The notes below the pieces were generated by a model. It ran no database searches and was not told the origin of the DNA. It worked only from the letters and a program-made list of their open reading frames with translations. 64,000 nucleotides of DNA. Origin: Larkinella insperata. Lineage in GTDB: Bacteria; Bacteroidota; Bacteroidia; Cytophagales; Spirosomataceae. Location: assembly GCF_026248825.1 (NCBI RefSeq), contig NZ_CP110973.1, positions 4,113,501 through 4,177,500 on the forward strand. Direction: 5' to 3'. A program made the translations under genes and the position numbers. This document shows, one piece after another, positions 49,788 to 58,852 of the stretch. The first letter of the stretch is position 1; every line of letters begins with the position of its first letter.

Positions 49788-52649
49788 TTATTTTTGAACT
49801 GGGCTGAACTTTACACTGGATAGTGACAAGAGCGGTTCGATGGCTTTGGCCTGATCGTTTTTAAAGACCAGATAAACATCATGAACCCCGTTTGTTTCCT
49901 TCAGATCGATTTTGGGCGAACCGGCACTGCGGGGGGCCGAAGCCGGTGCTGCTGCCGTGGTCGATTTGGGTTGGGTGGTGCCGCCCGCGTTCTGAATGGA
50001 AGTAGCCGTTGGTGCAGCGGTTCGCGGTTGGGCTACGTTGACGGTGGTTTGCCCGATCAGTTCGCCCGTCGGAGCGTCCAGCCGGACTTCCACGGTTCCG
50101 CCAACGGCACCTTCGCGCTTCTGGGCCGAAGCCATCAGTTCCAGCTGCTTGATGTCGGTCAGGTCAAGTTTTTTAAACCCGATATAACCGTTCGAGAACG
50201 CCATCAGACTGACACCGGCGCCCATGCCCCGGGCTTTGAGGTCAACGCCTTTGGCAATTTCGGCCTGGTCGGGACTCATTTCCGGATTGCGCAGGATGAT
50301 CTGATTCTCGGCGGTTTGCGAAGGAATCGCCTTGACGGGCCGGTCGGTGTAGGCTGCCCGCACCAGAACCGAGCCTTTACCGTTGTCGCCTTCCGGAATT
50401 TTAACGGTATAGCTGCCCTGAGCCGGTAAAGTGCTCAATGTTTTTTCGGTGCTGTTGAGGATGTATTTCACAATCGCAGCGGCATCGCCCGCGGGCATGG
50501 CCGGGTGAGCCGGCATGGCGACCTCGCCCCAGACGCCCGCTCCGCCGTTGATGACTTTCTTGACCAGCCGGTCCGCAGCTTCACCCTGGCCTTTGTAGCG
50601 GTCGGCAATGTCGTGGAACGACGGACCCACGGATTTCGACGCAACCTGGTGACAAACTTTGCAATCACTCTGGCCAATGAGTGTCTGCGCCACGGCAAAC
50701 TGCGTAGAAGCGTCGACACTGCGCTGACTTTGAATTACTTCGGCGTAATCAAAACCCTGCGAGGTGTAGTCGATGCTGATGGCTACCCGCGACGGATTGA
50801 TTTGGCCCGGAGCCGCGTTCGATTTGGCAAGGCTTCCGTCTTCCTTGTCCGTTACCTGAACCGCGTACTGAATCGGTTGGTTGGGGAAGAAGAAGGTTTT
50901 GTTGCCGGCTATGTTTACGGCGACCGTGGGCGGTTCGTTGCCCGCAATGATTCGGACGGACTGGCTGTTGCTGGCTCCTTTCGGATCGGTGACGGTCAGC
51001 GTAGCGGTGTAAACCCCCGGTTTGGCGAAGGACACCGTCGGATTGGCCGTTGTGAACGTACGGGCTGCAACGCCGGGAGCGGCTACTTTCCACACGTATT
51101 TCAGCGCATCGCCGTCAAAATCCCTGGTGCCTTCGGACGACAATGCAATCTGGAACGGAACCGTACCGCCTTTTTTGCTGGCCGACGCCTGCACGACGGG
51201 TTTGCGGTTGCCGCCGTTGTATTCAATGCGCACCAGCCGGGAGTTGTCGCTTTTGCGGAACCAGTTGCTGCCGTATTCCAGAACGTACAGATCGCCGTCC
51301 GGTCCGAATTTCATATCGATGGGTTCGACGGGGCGGTAACTCGGCAGCACCCGCTCCATTGATTTGTAGTCGCTGTTTTCGTCCATTGTGATGGCCATGA
51401 TCCAGCCCCGCGAGAAGTCGGTGGCAATCCATTTGCCTTCGTAATAGGCGGGCCAGGGGCGTTTGGGGTTCTTAAAGTCGGAGCGGTGGTAAATCGGACC
51501 GCCCGTTGCCGAGCGCGAACCGCTGCCCACCAGCGGGAATTTCTCGGAAACACCGTACGGGTAATAAATGAAGTTGGGCGCAACCGGCGGAAGCTCCGTC
51601 AAACCGGTGTTGTTGGGCGAGTTGTTGATGGGCTTGCGGGGGTCTTTTTTCTCCAGCGGTTTGTTGTTGGCGTAATCGTAAACCGGAAACGCCTGATCAT
51701 TGCCGACAAACCAGGGCCAGCCGAAGTTACCGGGTTTGCGGGCCTGATTTAACTCATCGTAACCGCGCGGGCCGATTTCGGAGTCTTCGTTGGCGTCGGG
51801 CCCCACTTCTCCCCAGTACAGATAACCCGTTTTGCTGTCGATAAAAATACGCCAGGGGTTGCGGTGGCCCATCGAGTAGATTTCCGGCCGGGTTCGGCGG
51901 TCGCTACCGTTGGCGGTACCTTTCGGAAACAGGTTGCCTTCCGGAATGGTGTACGTGCCGTTGGGTTCGGGATGGATGCGCAGGATTTTACCGCGGAGGT
52001 CGTTGGTGTTGCCCGCGTGGCCCTGATCATCCCAGCTGGCGCGTCCGGGGCGCTCGTCGGTCTGGGCCGCCTGCTGGTTTCCGGTGTTGTTTCCCACCGT
52101 CAGGTAGAGGTTACCAGCTTTGTCCCAGGTCATGCCCCCGCCCGTATGGCAGCAAACTTCACGCTGCGTGGTCACTTCCAGCACCACCTTTTCAGATCCT
52201 TCAACGAGCTTGTCGTCGACCAGATCCCAGCGGGTCAGCAGGTGTTTTTTCTCGGTTGGGTGGGCATAGTAAAGGTATACCCAGTGATTTTTCTCAAAGT
52301 TCGGGTCCAGCGAAAGGCCCATCAGCCCCTCTTCGGCTTCGCGCGACACCCCCTCGGCGCTGGTGTACTTGGTGTTCACCGGGATGGTGGCAATCAGGCT
52401 GACGGTTTTGCTGGCCGGGTCGTATTTTTTAAAGCCCCCTTTGCGTTCGACGATGTAAACCGCGCCGTTCGGAGCAACTTCAAAAACCATTGGTTCATCC
52501 AGCCCTTCGGTGACAACGACCGGCGTAAACCGGCTTTCGTCCGGCTTCTGATCCCGGGGGTTGTCTTGGCGGGTAAACGAGGCCAGTCCAATCAGGAGCG
52601 TGGCATTGAGCAGAAAGGAAAAAGAGTTGGAACGATAATTCTTACGCAT
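49788..52649 (-). CDS. Modular PQQ-type sugar dehydrogenase with PKD, cytochrome c and C-terminal carbohydrate-binding-like domain
   Basis: About 953 residues from ATG 52649 (an alternative is 52679). After the leader the order is: a glucose/sorbosone dehydrogenase propeller (EGLDEPMVFEVAPNGAVYIV, VLEVTTQREVCCHTGGGMTW, RGYDELNQARKPGNFGWPWF); a PKD module (GDALKYVWKVAAPGVAARTF); a cytochrome c domain with heme motif CKVCH (SDCKVCHQVASKSVGPSFHD); and a C-terminal beta module (GYIGFKKLDLTDIKQLELMA, then GVHDVYLVFKN) like CBM6 type. It presumably oxidises an aldose and feeds electrons to the heme domain. Substrate unknown. Confidence 0.88.
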   Translation of the reverse strand: MRKNYRSNSFSFLLNATLLIGLASFTRQDNPRDQKPDESRFTPVVVTEGLDEPMVFEVAPNGAVYIVERKGGFKKYDPASKTVSLIATIPVNTKYTSAEGVSREAEEGLMGLSLDPNFEKNHWVYLYYAHPTEKKHLLTRWDLVDDKLVEGSEKVVLEVTTQREVCCHTGGGMTWDKAGNLYLTVGNNTGNQQAAQTDERPGRASWDDQGHAGNTNDLRGKILRIHPEPNGTYTIPEGNLFPKGTANGSDRRTRPEIYSMGHRNPWRIFIDSKTGYLYWGEVGPDANEDSEIGPRGYDELNQARKPGNFGWPWFVGNDQAFPVYDYANNKPLEKKDPRKPINNSPNNTGLTELPPVAPNFIYYPYGVSEKFPLVGSGSRSATGGPIYHRSDFKNPKRPWPAYYEGKWIATDFSRGWIMAITMDENSDYKSMERVLPSYRPVEPIDMKFGPDGDLYVLEYGSNWFRKSDNSRLVRIEYNGGNRKPVVQASASKKGGTVPFQIALSSEGTRDFDGDALKYVWKVAAPGVAARTFTTANPTVSFAKPGVYTATLTVTDPKGASNSQSVRIIAGNEPPTVAVNIAGNKTFFFPNQPIQYAVQVTDKEDGSLAKSNAAPGQINPSRVAISIDYTSQGFDYAEVIQSQRSVDASTQFAVAQTLIGQSDCKVCHQVASKSVGPSFHDIADRYKGQGEAADRLVKKVINGGAGVWGEVAMPAHPAMPAGDAAAIVKYILNSTEKTLSTLPAQGSYTVKIPEGDNGKGSVLVRAAYTDRPVKAIPSQTAENQIILRNPEMSPDQAEIAKGVDLKARGMGAGVSLMAFSNGYIGFKKLDLTDIKQLELMASAQKREGAVGGTVEVRLDAPTGELIGQTTVNVAQPRTAAPTATSIQNAGGTTQPKSTTAAAPASAPRSAGSPKIDLKETNGVHDVYLVFKNDQAKAIEPLLSLSSVKFSPVQK

Positions 52650-52810
52650 TCTAAGAAAAGTTGAAAATACTCCTATCATCGGTTAGTTGTTGATACCGAT
52701 TTACCAAAAAAAGTCATTCGTTGTTACTAAATCTTTTTCTTTTTGTATAAAAAGTAGAAAAGATCCGAACAACGAATGACTTTGACTAGTAAGCGAAATG
52801 GGGAAACCGG

Positions 52811-53464
52811 TTACATTGGTTTCGACTTTTTGCCTACCAGTTTCAGGTCAAGGGTGAATGTGTCTTCAATGATTTTATCGGCCGCCGTACCGATCAAGGC
52901 CGCCCGGTATTTGATGTCGTAATCCAGCCGGTTGACGGTCAGTTTGGCGGCTGCTTCCACGTTGTCGCCCTCCAGCTTCACCGTGGCCGGGAACGTGATG
53001 GGCTTGGTCGCGCCTTTGATCATCAGGTCGCCGGTCACGGTGTAGTTCGGCTGTCCGGCTGCCGCCCCGGCAATCGGCGCTAGTTTATTGATCTTAAACG
53101 TAGCCGTCGGGTTTTTGTCGACGGCAAAAAAGTCGTCGTTTTTCAGGTGGTTGACGACCCGCTCACTGCCTTTGTTTTCGCTGATGGTCGTCATGTCGGC
53201 GGTGAAGTTGCCCGCCGTCAGTTTGTTGCCGTTAAAGACGAACTCGCCTTTCGACAGTTTGATGTTCCCCGTATGCTCACCGCCCACTTTCTTGGCGTTC
53301 CAGACGATGGTGCTTTGTTCGGTATCGACGGCATACGTAACGGTTTTGGCGACCACGGCACCGGGGCGTTTGTCAGGGCCGTGGTTTCCGGCGATGAGGG
53401 TCAGCGGGGTCGAAGCCAGCATGACGATGGCGAGTAGTCCGGCAAAAATTCGGTTGGTTTGCAT
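52811..53464 (-). CDS. YceI family periplasmic protein
   Basis: 217 residues with a signal peptide (MQTNRIFAGLLAIVMLASTP). The YceI lipocalin-like pattern is clear: YAVDTEQSTIVWNAKKVGGE, GNIKLSKGEFVFNGNKLTAG, DMTTISENKGSERVVNHLKN, FFAVDKNPTATFKI and GDLMIKGATKPITFPATVKL. YceI-type proteins bind isoprenoid or lipid molecules. Pathway unknown. It lies between the sugar dehydrogenase gene and the barrel gene, with gaps of over 100 bases on both sides. Confidence 0.93.
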   Translation of the reverse strand: MQTNRIFAGLLAIVMLASTPLTLIAGNHGPDKRPGAVVAKTVTYAVDTEQSTIVWNAKKVGGEHTGNIKLSKGEFVFNGNKLTAGNFTADMTTISENKGSERVVNHLKNDDFFAVDKNPTATFKINKLAPIAGAAAGQPNYTVTGDLMIKGATKPITFPATVKLEGDNVEAAAKLTVNRLDYDIKYRAALIGTAADKIIEDTFTLDLKLVGKKSKPM

Positions 53465-53512
53465 AATAGAGAGAGGTTTTTGTTAAAAAAGGGTTTTCAG
53501 AAGCAAGATAAA

Positions 53513-53545
53513 CAGAATTACAGAATGAAACATCCTGTAATTCTG
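53513..53545 (-). terminator. Terminator for the barrel gene
   Basis: CAGAATTACAG (53513-53523) and CTGTAATTCTG (53535-53545) pair perfectly. On the minus strand TTTATCTTGCTTCTG follows, which suits an intrinsic terminator. Confidence 0.7.
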
Positions 53546-53569
53546 TCGGTAAGGTGGAATAGTCAGAAA

Positions 53570-56269
53570 TTATCTTTGTCGGGGACGACTTCCGCCCTGG
53601 GCACCGCCCGAAGCCGGTTGCGCCTGCTGCACGCCACCGCCGTTGTCGTCGCCACCGCTCTTCTGGTCGTCGTTGTTGATGGATTTTTTCCGGCGGCCCA
53701 GGCTGAAGCCCGATCCGTCCATGCTCATTTTACCCAGTCGGTACGAGAAGTTCACGCGCACCCCGGCGTTGTACATGCTGTTGACGCTGCGCTGCGAAAC
53801 GAGCGGTGAAATCGTCTCGGAACGAACTTTGAACGGGTGGTTGAAGAAGTTTTCGGCACCGATACCGATGCTGCCGCGTTTGTTGTTGAAATCTTTCTTT
53901 ACACCCAGGTTGTAGAAGGCAAAGCTGCCCTGATAGCCCTGCAGGTTGAGCTGCCGTCCGCGACCCCCGCCAAAGCCCTGGATACCCCAGCCGTTTTTCA
54001 GGGTGATGCTGGTAAACAACCGGCCACCCAGCACCCAGCCGGAGTTGGAAGCGCCGTAGAGCGCACTGGCGTTGTTGTTGGTCAGGTAGGCGTGGTAGAG
54101 GTCAAAACCGCCACCCAGTTGCCAGATCGAGAACAGTGTTACGTTCGTGAAAACGTTCACCCCATAGGCGCGTTCAGTTCCGATGTTCTGCGTGGTGGTG
54201 CTGACAACAGTCTGGAAATTCGGGTTGGTTTCCGTGCCGATGTTTCGGGTTGCGGTATCCCGAAGGCTCATGATGGAATTGTCCGTAATTCGGGCAAATA
54301 GCGTGGCATTCAGGTAAAACTTCTTGATCTGACCGCTTAAGCCCAGCTCTACGTTGTCGGTGTATTCGGGCGACAGATTCGGATTCCCCTGGCTGATGTT
54401 GAGCGGGTTGGCGGCATTGATGTTGGGGTTCAGGGACTGGATGCCCGGCCGCTGAATCCGGCGGTTGTAGGCCAGTTTGATGATTTTTCCGCCCTTAATT
54501 CCTTTCGAAATGTTGACGCTCGGAACAAAAACGCCGTAATCCGGAATGTCCCGGACGTCGCCGGTTTGCTGCTCGCTGTTGTTTTCAAAGCGGGCGTTGA
54601 TGAAGGTATACTCGTAGCGCCCCCCGGCTTTCAGGGTCCATTTGGTTTTAGTCGACAGGGTATAGGCGGCATAAAGGGCCGTGATGTTCTGATCGTAGTT
54701 CAACCCGTTGGACGGCTGAATGGGGCTCAGTTCGTAATTTTCGTTGTCACCGGCAGTGGTGTAGAACTGGTAATCGCTGTTCATTTTCCGGAAAATACCT
54801 TTTCCCCCAAATTCCAGCAACTGGTTGCGTTTGATCGGAGTTTGGTAGTCGACCTGCAGGGTTGATTCTTGGTTGTAGCTCAGGTTGTCGTTGCGCTGGC
54901 GGCTCATGACCGTGTGCATATCCGTGCCGTTGAGCAATTCCGTCACAAAATTGTTGGTGTTGTTGTTGCGGCTGTAGAGACCCAAAACGCTCAGTTCCTG
55001 GTTAGGTTTGTAGGTTTTGCTGTAACTAACGTTGGCATCCACGGTACCGGACAGGTTTTTCGACGCAACGTTCCGGCCGGACTGGGTGACCAGCTGATTG
55101 ATGTACGACACCGTTTGCAGGTTGTCCTGGTAGTTGATCATGTTCCGCAGCCCGTACCGCACCGTGGCCGACAGCGACGTATTTTTATCAATGTCGTAAT
55201 CCCAGCCGAACTGGTAGTTGCCAAACATGCCGTTCTGCCGGGTATCGGCCGTCTGGATGGTCGTGGTGTTGCCTGTTGGTCCAACGGTGGTCTGTGTGTT
55301 GTTGAATGCGCCCCGGACGTTGTACATGGCCCGGCCAAAACCGCCGAGGTTGAAGCCCATTTTGCCCTGACGGTAGCTGGCGTTCAGGTTCAGGTTCGAG
55401 CTCCGGTTGCCCGTTCCCATATCGACGTTCAGCGTGCCGCCCTGCAGCGTGTTCTTCTTGGTGATGATGTTGATGATCCCGGCTGAACCTTCGGCGTCGT
55501 ACTTGGCGGATGGCGAAGTGATTACTTCCACCGACTTGATCATGTCGGCCGGAATTTGCTTGAGGGCGTCGGCTACACTGCTGGCGATGATCGTCGACGG
55601 TTTGTTGTTGATCAGAACCCGAACGTTACTGCTGCCGCGCAAACTAACGTTCCCGTCCAGATCGACGCTCAGCATCGGTACCTTCCGCATGATGTCGGCG
55701 GCATCGCCCCCCTTGGACGTAATGTCTTTTTCGGCGTTGTAAACCAGGCGGTCGACTTTTTCTTCAATCAGGGCGGCCTGTCCCGTTACGACTACTTCGT
55801 TCAGCGTGCGGACATCCTGCGAAAGCTTCACGATGCCCATGCTGATGTCCGACCCTTTTTCAATGGTGAACAGATTGGACGTTTTGTTCTGATAACCCAG
55901 AAAGGAATATTGCAGTCGGTATTCGCCGGGGGCCAGTCGGTTCAGGCTAAATTTGCCTTTGCCGTCCGCCGTGGTTCCGTCGATGGGCTTACCGGTTTTG
56001 TTGTCAATCAGGGCGACGGTCGCGAATTCAACGGGTTGATTCGAGGTGGAATCCATCAAAAAGCCGTTGATCTTGCCGTTGCCCCGTGGTTTGTCGTCTT
56101 CGGCGGTGCCGGGAATGAATGTTTTTTCTTTCTGATTATCACGCTGACCCGGTTGGCTGAACCGACCCGGTCCGCCAAAACCGCCACCTCCGCCCGGAAA
56201 CTGAGCGAATGACTGTACTACTATCAGATTTAAAATTCCTAGGAATAGTGAGAAGGAAAACTTTGACAT
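53570..56269 (-). CDS. TonB-dependent receptor-like outer-membrane barrel with regulatory domain
   Basis: 899 residues with a signal peptide (MSKFSFSLFLGILNLIVVQS, near FAQ). A glycine-rich start (FPGGGGGFGGPGRFSQPGQ) precedes a carboxypeptidase-like regulatory domain (GFLMDSTSNQPVEFATVALI), a plug (VDRLVYNAEKDITSKGGDAA; SVEVITSPSAKYDAEGSAGI) and an OMP_b-brl_3-type barrel. After the last strand a hydrophilic tail follows (KSINNDDQKSGGDDNGGGVQ, then QPASGGAQGGSRPRQR). Members import ligands or serve as receptors; some lack TonB boxes. It is not next to a SusD gene. Confidence 0.88.
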   Translation of the reverse strand: MSKFSFSLFLGILNLIVVQSFAQFPGGGGGFGGPGRFSQPGQRDNQKEKTFIPGTAEDDKPRGNGKINGFLMDSTSNQPVEFATVALIDNKTGKPIDGTTADGKGKFSLNRLAPGEYRLQYSFLGYQNKTSNLFTIEKGSDISMGIVKLSQDVRTLNEVVVTGQAALIEEKVDRLVYNAEKDITSKGGDAADIMRKVPMLSVDLDGNVSLRGSSNVRVLINNKPSTIIASSVADALKQIPADMIKSVEVITSPSAKYDAEGSAGIINIITKKNTLQGGTLNVDMGTGNRSSNLNLNASYRQGKMGFNLGGFGRAMYNVRGAFNNTQTTVGPTGNTTTIQTADTRQNGMFGNYQFGWDYDIDKNTSLSATVRYGLRNMINYQDNLQTVSYINQLVTQSGRNVASKNLSGTVDANVSYSKTYKPNQELSVLGLYSRNNNTNNFVTELLNGTDMHTVMSRQRNDNLSYNQESTLQVDYQTPIKRNQLLEFGGKGIFRKMNSDYQFYTTAGDNENYELSPIQPSNGLNYDQNITALYAAYTLSTKTKWTLKAGGRYEYTFINARFENNSEQQTGDVRDIPDYGVFVPSVNISKGIKGGKIIKLAYNRRIQRPGIQSLNPNINAANPLNISQGNPNLSPEYTDNVELGLSGQIKKFYLNATLFARITDNSIMSLRDTATRNIGTETNPNFQTVVSTTTQNIGTERAYGVNVFTNVTLFSIWQLGGGFDLYHAYLTNNNASALYGASNSGWVLGGRLFTSITLKNGWGIQGFGGGRGRQLNLQGYQGSFAFYNLGVKKDFNNKRGSIGIGAENFFNHPFKVRSETISPLVSQRSVNSMYNAGVRVNFSYRLGKMSMDGSGFSLGRRKKSINNDDQKSGGDDNGGGVQQAQPASGGAQGGSRPRQR

Positions 56270-57026
56270 GAGTTCGAGTTCATGGGAAAATGAATATGCA
56301 AAACAATCCTAGCGCGGCATATCTATAAAATGGAATAGACTAAAAGGGCAGGAACATCGCCGGATGGCGTCTTTTTACCGATGAACTCGGGCGGTATTTT
56401 TGGCTGTTATAGTATTTTAGGGGGTTAGTATACCCGTCTCAACGCCTTAGTATCAGCGAATTGGAAGGGCTGTTCGGGCGTGGACGCGCTGGTGAAGCCA
56501 GCAGCTGGACGGTTCGAGCGAAGGATCGGGAAGGAGGCCAGTGCAATTTTTGATGATTTAGACGGTTGGCTGCGGGTCGGCAACGGCCCGCGCATTGGGT
56601 AGGAAAAAGCGGGAGAAGATGGCCCGTTTCGCAAAGCGCGATAGAACAGGGCCCGGTAATACCGATCGAGGGCGGCATTGAACCGATTGAGGCTCGAAAG
56701 GGAGCAGTGAAAACGGTACAGGGGCCGACCGTCGATAATAGGCAAAAACCGGCCATTGGTCGGGATAAGGTGGCAATTTGTCGATTCTACCGTGCGTTTA
56801 TGCCCTGCGTGCCGTAAAATTGTCGAATAATTGACGCCCTTAAACGTCCCGATATATCCTTAGTTCCTGCGTTGTCGGACGATCTTATACATATTCGTGG
56901 TACACGATAAAAAAGATTATTAATAGAGATGGTAGTTGGACAACCTGATTTCGCTGAAATCAGGTTGTTTTGTCATTTTCGGAGTCGTTTTCCAACCTGA
57001 AATTAGCACTTAAGCCTTTACATCTC
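56270..57026. other. 757-base gap without a supported gene
   Basis: Between the barrel gene (minus) and the kinase gene (plus). Minus-strand frames at 56425-56776 overlap each other in three frames, have no clear start signal or family pattern and are not called. The right end holds the hairpin at 56940-56968. The rest is unassigned; a decayed gene or mobile-element remnant is possible. Confidence 0.4.
56940..56976 (+). promoter_or_regulatory. Strong leader hairpin upstream of the kinase gene
   Basis: ACAACCTGATTTC-GCT-GAAATCAGGTTGT is a perfect 13-bp stem with a 3-base loop, then TTTTGTCATTTT. It lies 58 bases before the kinase ATG. CAACCTGA occurs again at 56993-57000, so TCAGGTTG could pair there instead. 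An attenuator is possible; a terminator of an upstream transcript is the simpler reading. Confidence 0.6.
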
Positions 57027-58097
57027 ATGAATTTACTCACGTTACGCCGTAGTGTTCCAGTTTTGATTCATATCCTGGCCTGGGGACTGCTGGGATTTGC
57101 CCTGCTGGTGTATCAACCCCTGAACTGGGATATCACCGCTCCTCCGCAATTCTGGGTTAAACAAGGAATTTACTTTAGTTTGTTGGTCGGCTCGTTTTAC
57201 CTGAACACCCAGTTGTTGGTGCCTTACCTGCTTTTTCGCGACCAAACCAGTTTGTACATAACCTCGTTGTTTGTGACCGCCGTTTTTGTGGTGGTGATTC
57301 TTTTACACGTTGACAACTGGCTGAATCTGCCGGAACTCATGCACCGGGCCTGGCACCCCGAGGGCGGCCCCCGCAAACCGCGAAACGTCTGGGCATGGAG
57401 CCAGCCGATTCTGGTCACTACCTTTCTGATGCTCGGGATCGGCACCAGCATTGCGTCCGTGCAGAAGTGGCAGGAAGACGCCCGGCTGCGGTTGGATCTG
57501 GAGCAGGCCAAGGTCAGTTCTGAATTATCGTTTCTGAAAGCGCAGATCAATCCGCATTTCTTTTTCAATACGCTCAACAACATCTACGCCCTGACGCTCA
57601 TCGACGGGGAAGCCTCGCGCGAGGCCCTGCACCGGCTGTCGCGGATGATGCGATACGTGCTCTATGAAACCGGGAACGACACCACCATGTTGAGCAAGGA
57701 AATTGATTTTGTGCAGGACTACATCCAGCTCATGCAGCTCCGCCTGACCGACAAGGTTACCGTGGCGCTCGAACAGCCCACGCCCCTGAAAGACGTACCA
57801 GTGGCTCCGATGTTGCTGCTGCCGTTTGTCGAAAATGCGTTCAAACACGGTGTTAGCGCCATCATGCCCAGCCGGATTGTGATCAGCATCCACCAGGAAG
57901 GGAACCAACTGGAAATGAAAGTGAGAAATACGATCTTTCCCGAAAAAAATCAGTCACTCGAAGTCGGCAGTGGCATTGGGCTTACCAATACGCGTCGGCG
58001 GCTCGACCTGCTCTATCCCGAACGGTATCAGCTTTCGGTGATGGAGGATCAGCCCGCTAACGAGTACCTGGTGCACCTGAATTTAAATCTCTCATGA
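57027..58097 (+). CDS. LytS-type sensor histidine kinase
   Basis: 356 residues from ATG 57027. Four membrane segments (VLIHILAWGLLGFALLVY; FSLLVGSFYLNTQLLVPYLL; ITSLFVTAVFVVVILLHV; PILVTTFLMLGIGTSIASVQ) precede the His_kinase domain: LSFLKAQINPHFFFNTLNNI (phospho-acceptor histidine), then the ATP site with VAPMLLLPFVENAFKHGVSA and GIGLTNTRRRLDLLYPERYQ. It phosphorylates the LytTR regulator encoded next, whose ATG overlaps its stop by 4 bases (ATGA). No extracellular sensing domain is visible. The earlier TTG at 56970 is less likely. Confidence 0.92.
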   Translation: MNLLTLRRSVPVLIHILAWGLLGFALLVYQPLNWDITAPPQFWVKQGIYFSLLVGSFYLNTQLLVPYLLFRDQTSLYITSLFVTAVFVVVILLHVDNWLNLPELMHRAWHPEGGPRKPRNVWAWSQPILVTTFLMLGIGTSIASVQKWQEDARLRLDLEQAKVSSELSFLKAQINPHFFFNTLNNIYALTLIDGEASREALHRLSRMMRYVLYETGNDTTMLSKEIDFVQDYIQLMQLRLTDKVTVALEQPTPLKDVPVAPMLLLPFVENAFKHGVSAIMPSRIVISIHQEGNQLEMKVRNTIFPEKNQSLEVGSGIGLTNTRRRLDLLYPERYQLSVMEDQPANEYLVHLNLNLS

Positions 58098-58852
58098 TGC
58101 TAAACTGCATTGCGGTCGACGACGAACCGCTGGCTCTTGGGCTGGTGTGTGCGTTCATCGAAAAAACCCCTTTTCTGAATCTGGCCGGACGCTACAGCAG
58201 CGCGGTGGAGGCATTACAGGGCTTGCACGATCACCCGATTGATCTGCTGTTCCTGGATATTCAGATGCCCGATCTGACGGGGATGGAATTGGCCCGGGTC
58301 ATGGAGCGCAACCAGTCCGGTTATACGCCCCGGGTGATTTTTACGACGGCTTATAACCAGTTCGCGCTGGAAGGCTATAAAGTTGATGCTCTGGATTACC
58401 TGCTCAAACCGTTTAATTACGAAGAGTTTCTGCGGGCGGCCAACAAGGCCAAAACCTATTTCGAGTTGATCAAGCGGCCCGCTGTTGCTCCAGCACCCGT
58501 CGTGCCCGAGCCGGAAGAAGAGTATTTATTTCTGAAGGTGGAGTATCAGCTGGTCCGGATTGCGTTCAACGACATTCTTTACATTGAGGGCCTGAAAGAT
58601 TACGTGAAGGTGCATTTGCGCAAAGAGCGGCCCGAAGCCGCTCCCAAGCCAATTCTATCGCTGACCAGCCTGAAGGCGCTGGAGGATAAACTCCCCGCCC
58701 GGCGCTTCATGCGGGTGCATCGTTCATTTATCGTGGCGCTGGACAAGATTGAAGCCGTAACCCGAAATACCATCCAGATCGGACCGGCTACCATTCCCGT
58801 CAGCGATCAGCACAAAGATGCGTTCAACCAATTTCTGAGCCGCTGGTCGTAG
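58094..58852 (+). CDS. LytTR-family response regulator
   Basis: 252 residues. The receiver domain has the phospho-acceptor aspartate in IDLLFLDIQMPDLTGMELA, the conserved threonine in RVIFTTAYNQFALEGYKV and the KPFNYEEFLRA lysine. A LytTR DNA-binding domain (about 140-250) contains NDILYIEGLKDYVKVHLRKE, MRVHRSFIVALDKIEAVTRN and TIPVSDQHKDAF. It is coupled to the kinase gene by a 4-base overlap. Its last 29 bases overlap the end of the convergent uxaB gene. LytTR regulators bind promoter repeats of target genes; none is proposed here. Confidence 0.94.
   Translation: MMLNCIAVDDEPLALGLVCAFIEKTPFLNLAGRYSSAVEALQGLHDHPIDLLFLDIQMPDLTGMELARVMERNQSGYTPRVIFTTAYNQFALEGYKVDALDYLLKPFNYEEFLRAANKAKTYFELIKRPAVAPAPVVPEPEEEYLFLKVEYQLVRIAFNDILYIEGLKDYVKVHLRKERPEAAPKPILSLTSLKALEDKLPARRFMRVHRSFIVALDKIEAVTRNTIQIGPATIPVSDQHKDAFNQFLSRWS

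Noticed and set aside
56425..56817. Minus- and plus-strand frames of about 80-105 codons
   Set aside because: Several frames overlap with similar Pro/Arg/Ser-rich composition, which is typical of non-coding GC-rich DNA. A transposase remnant was considered, but no DDE-type motif is visible.
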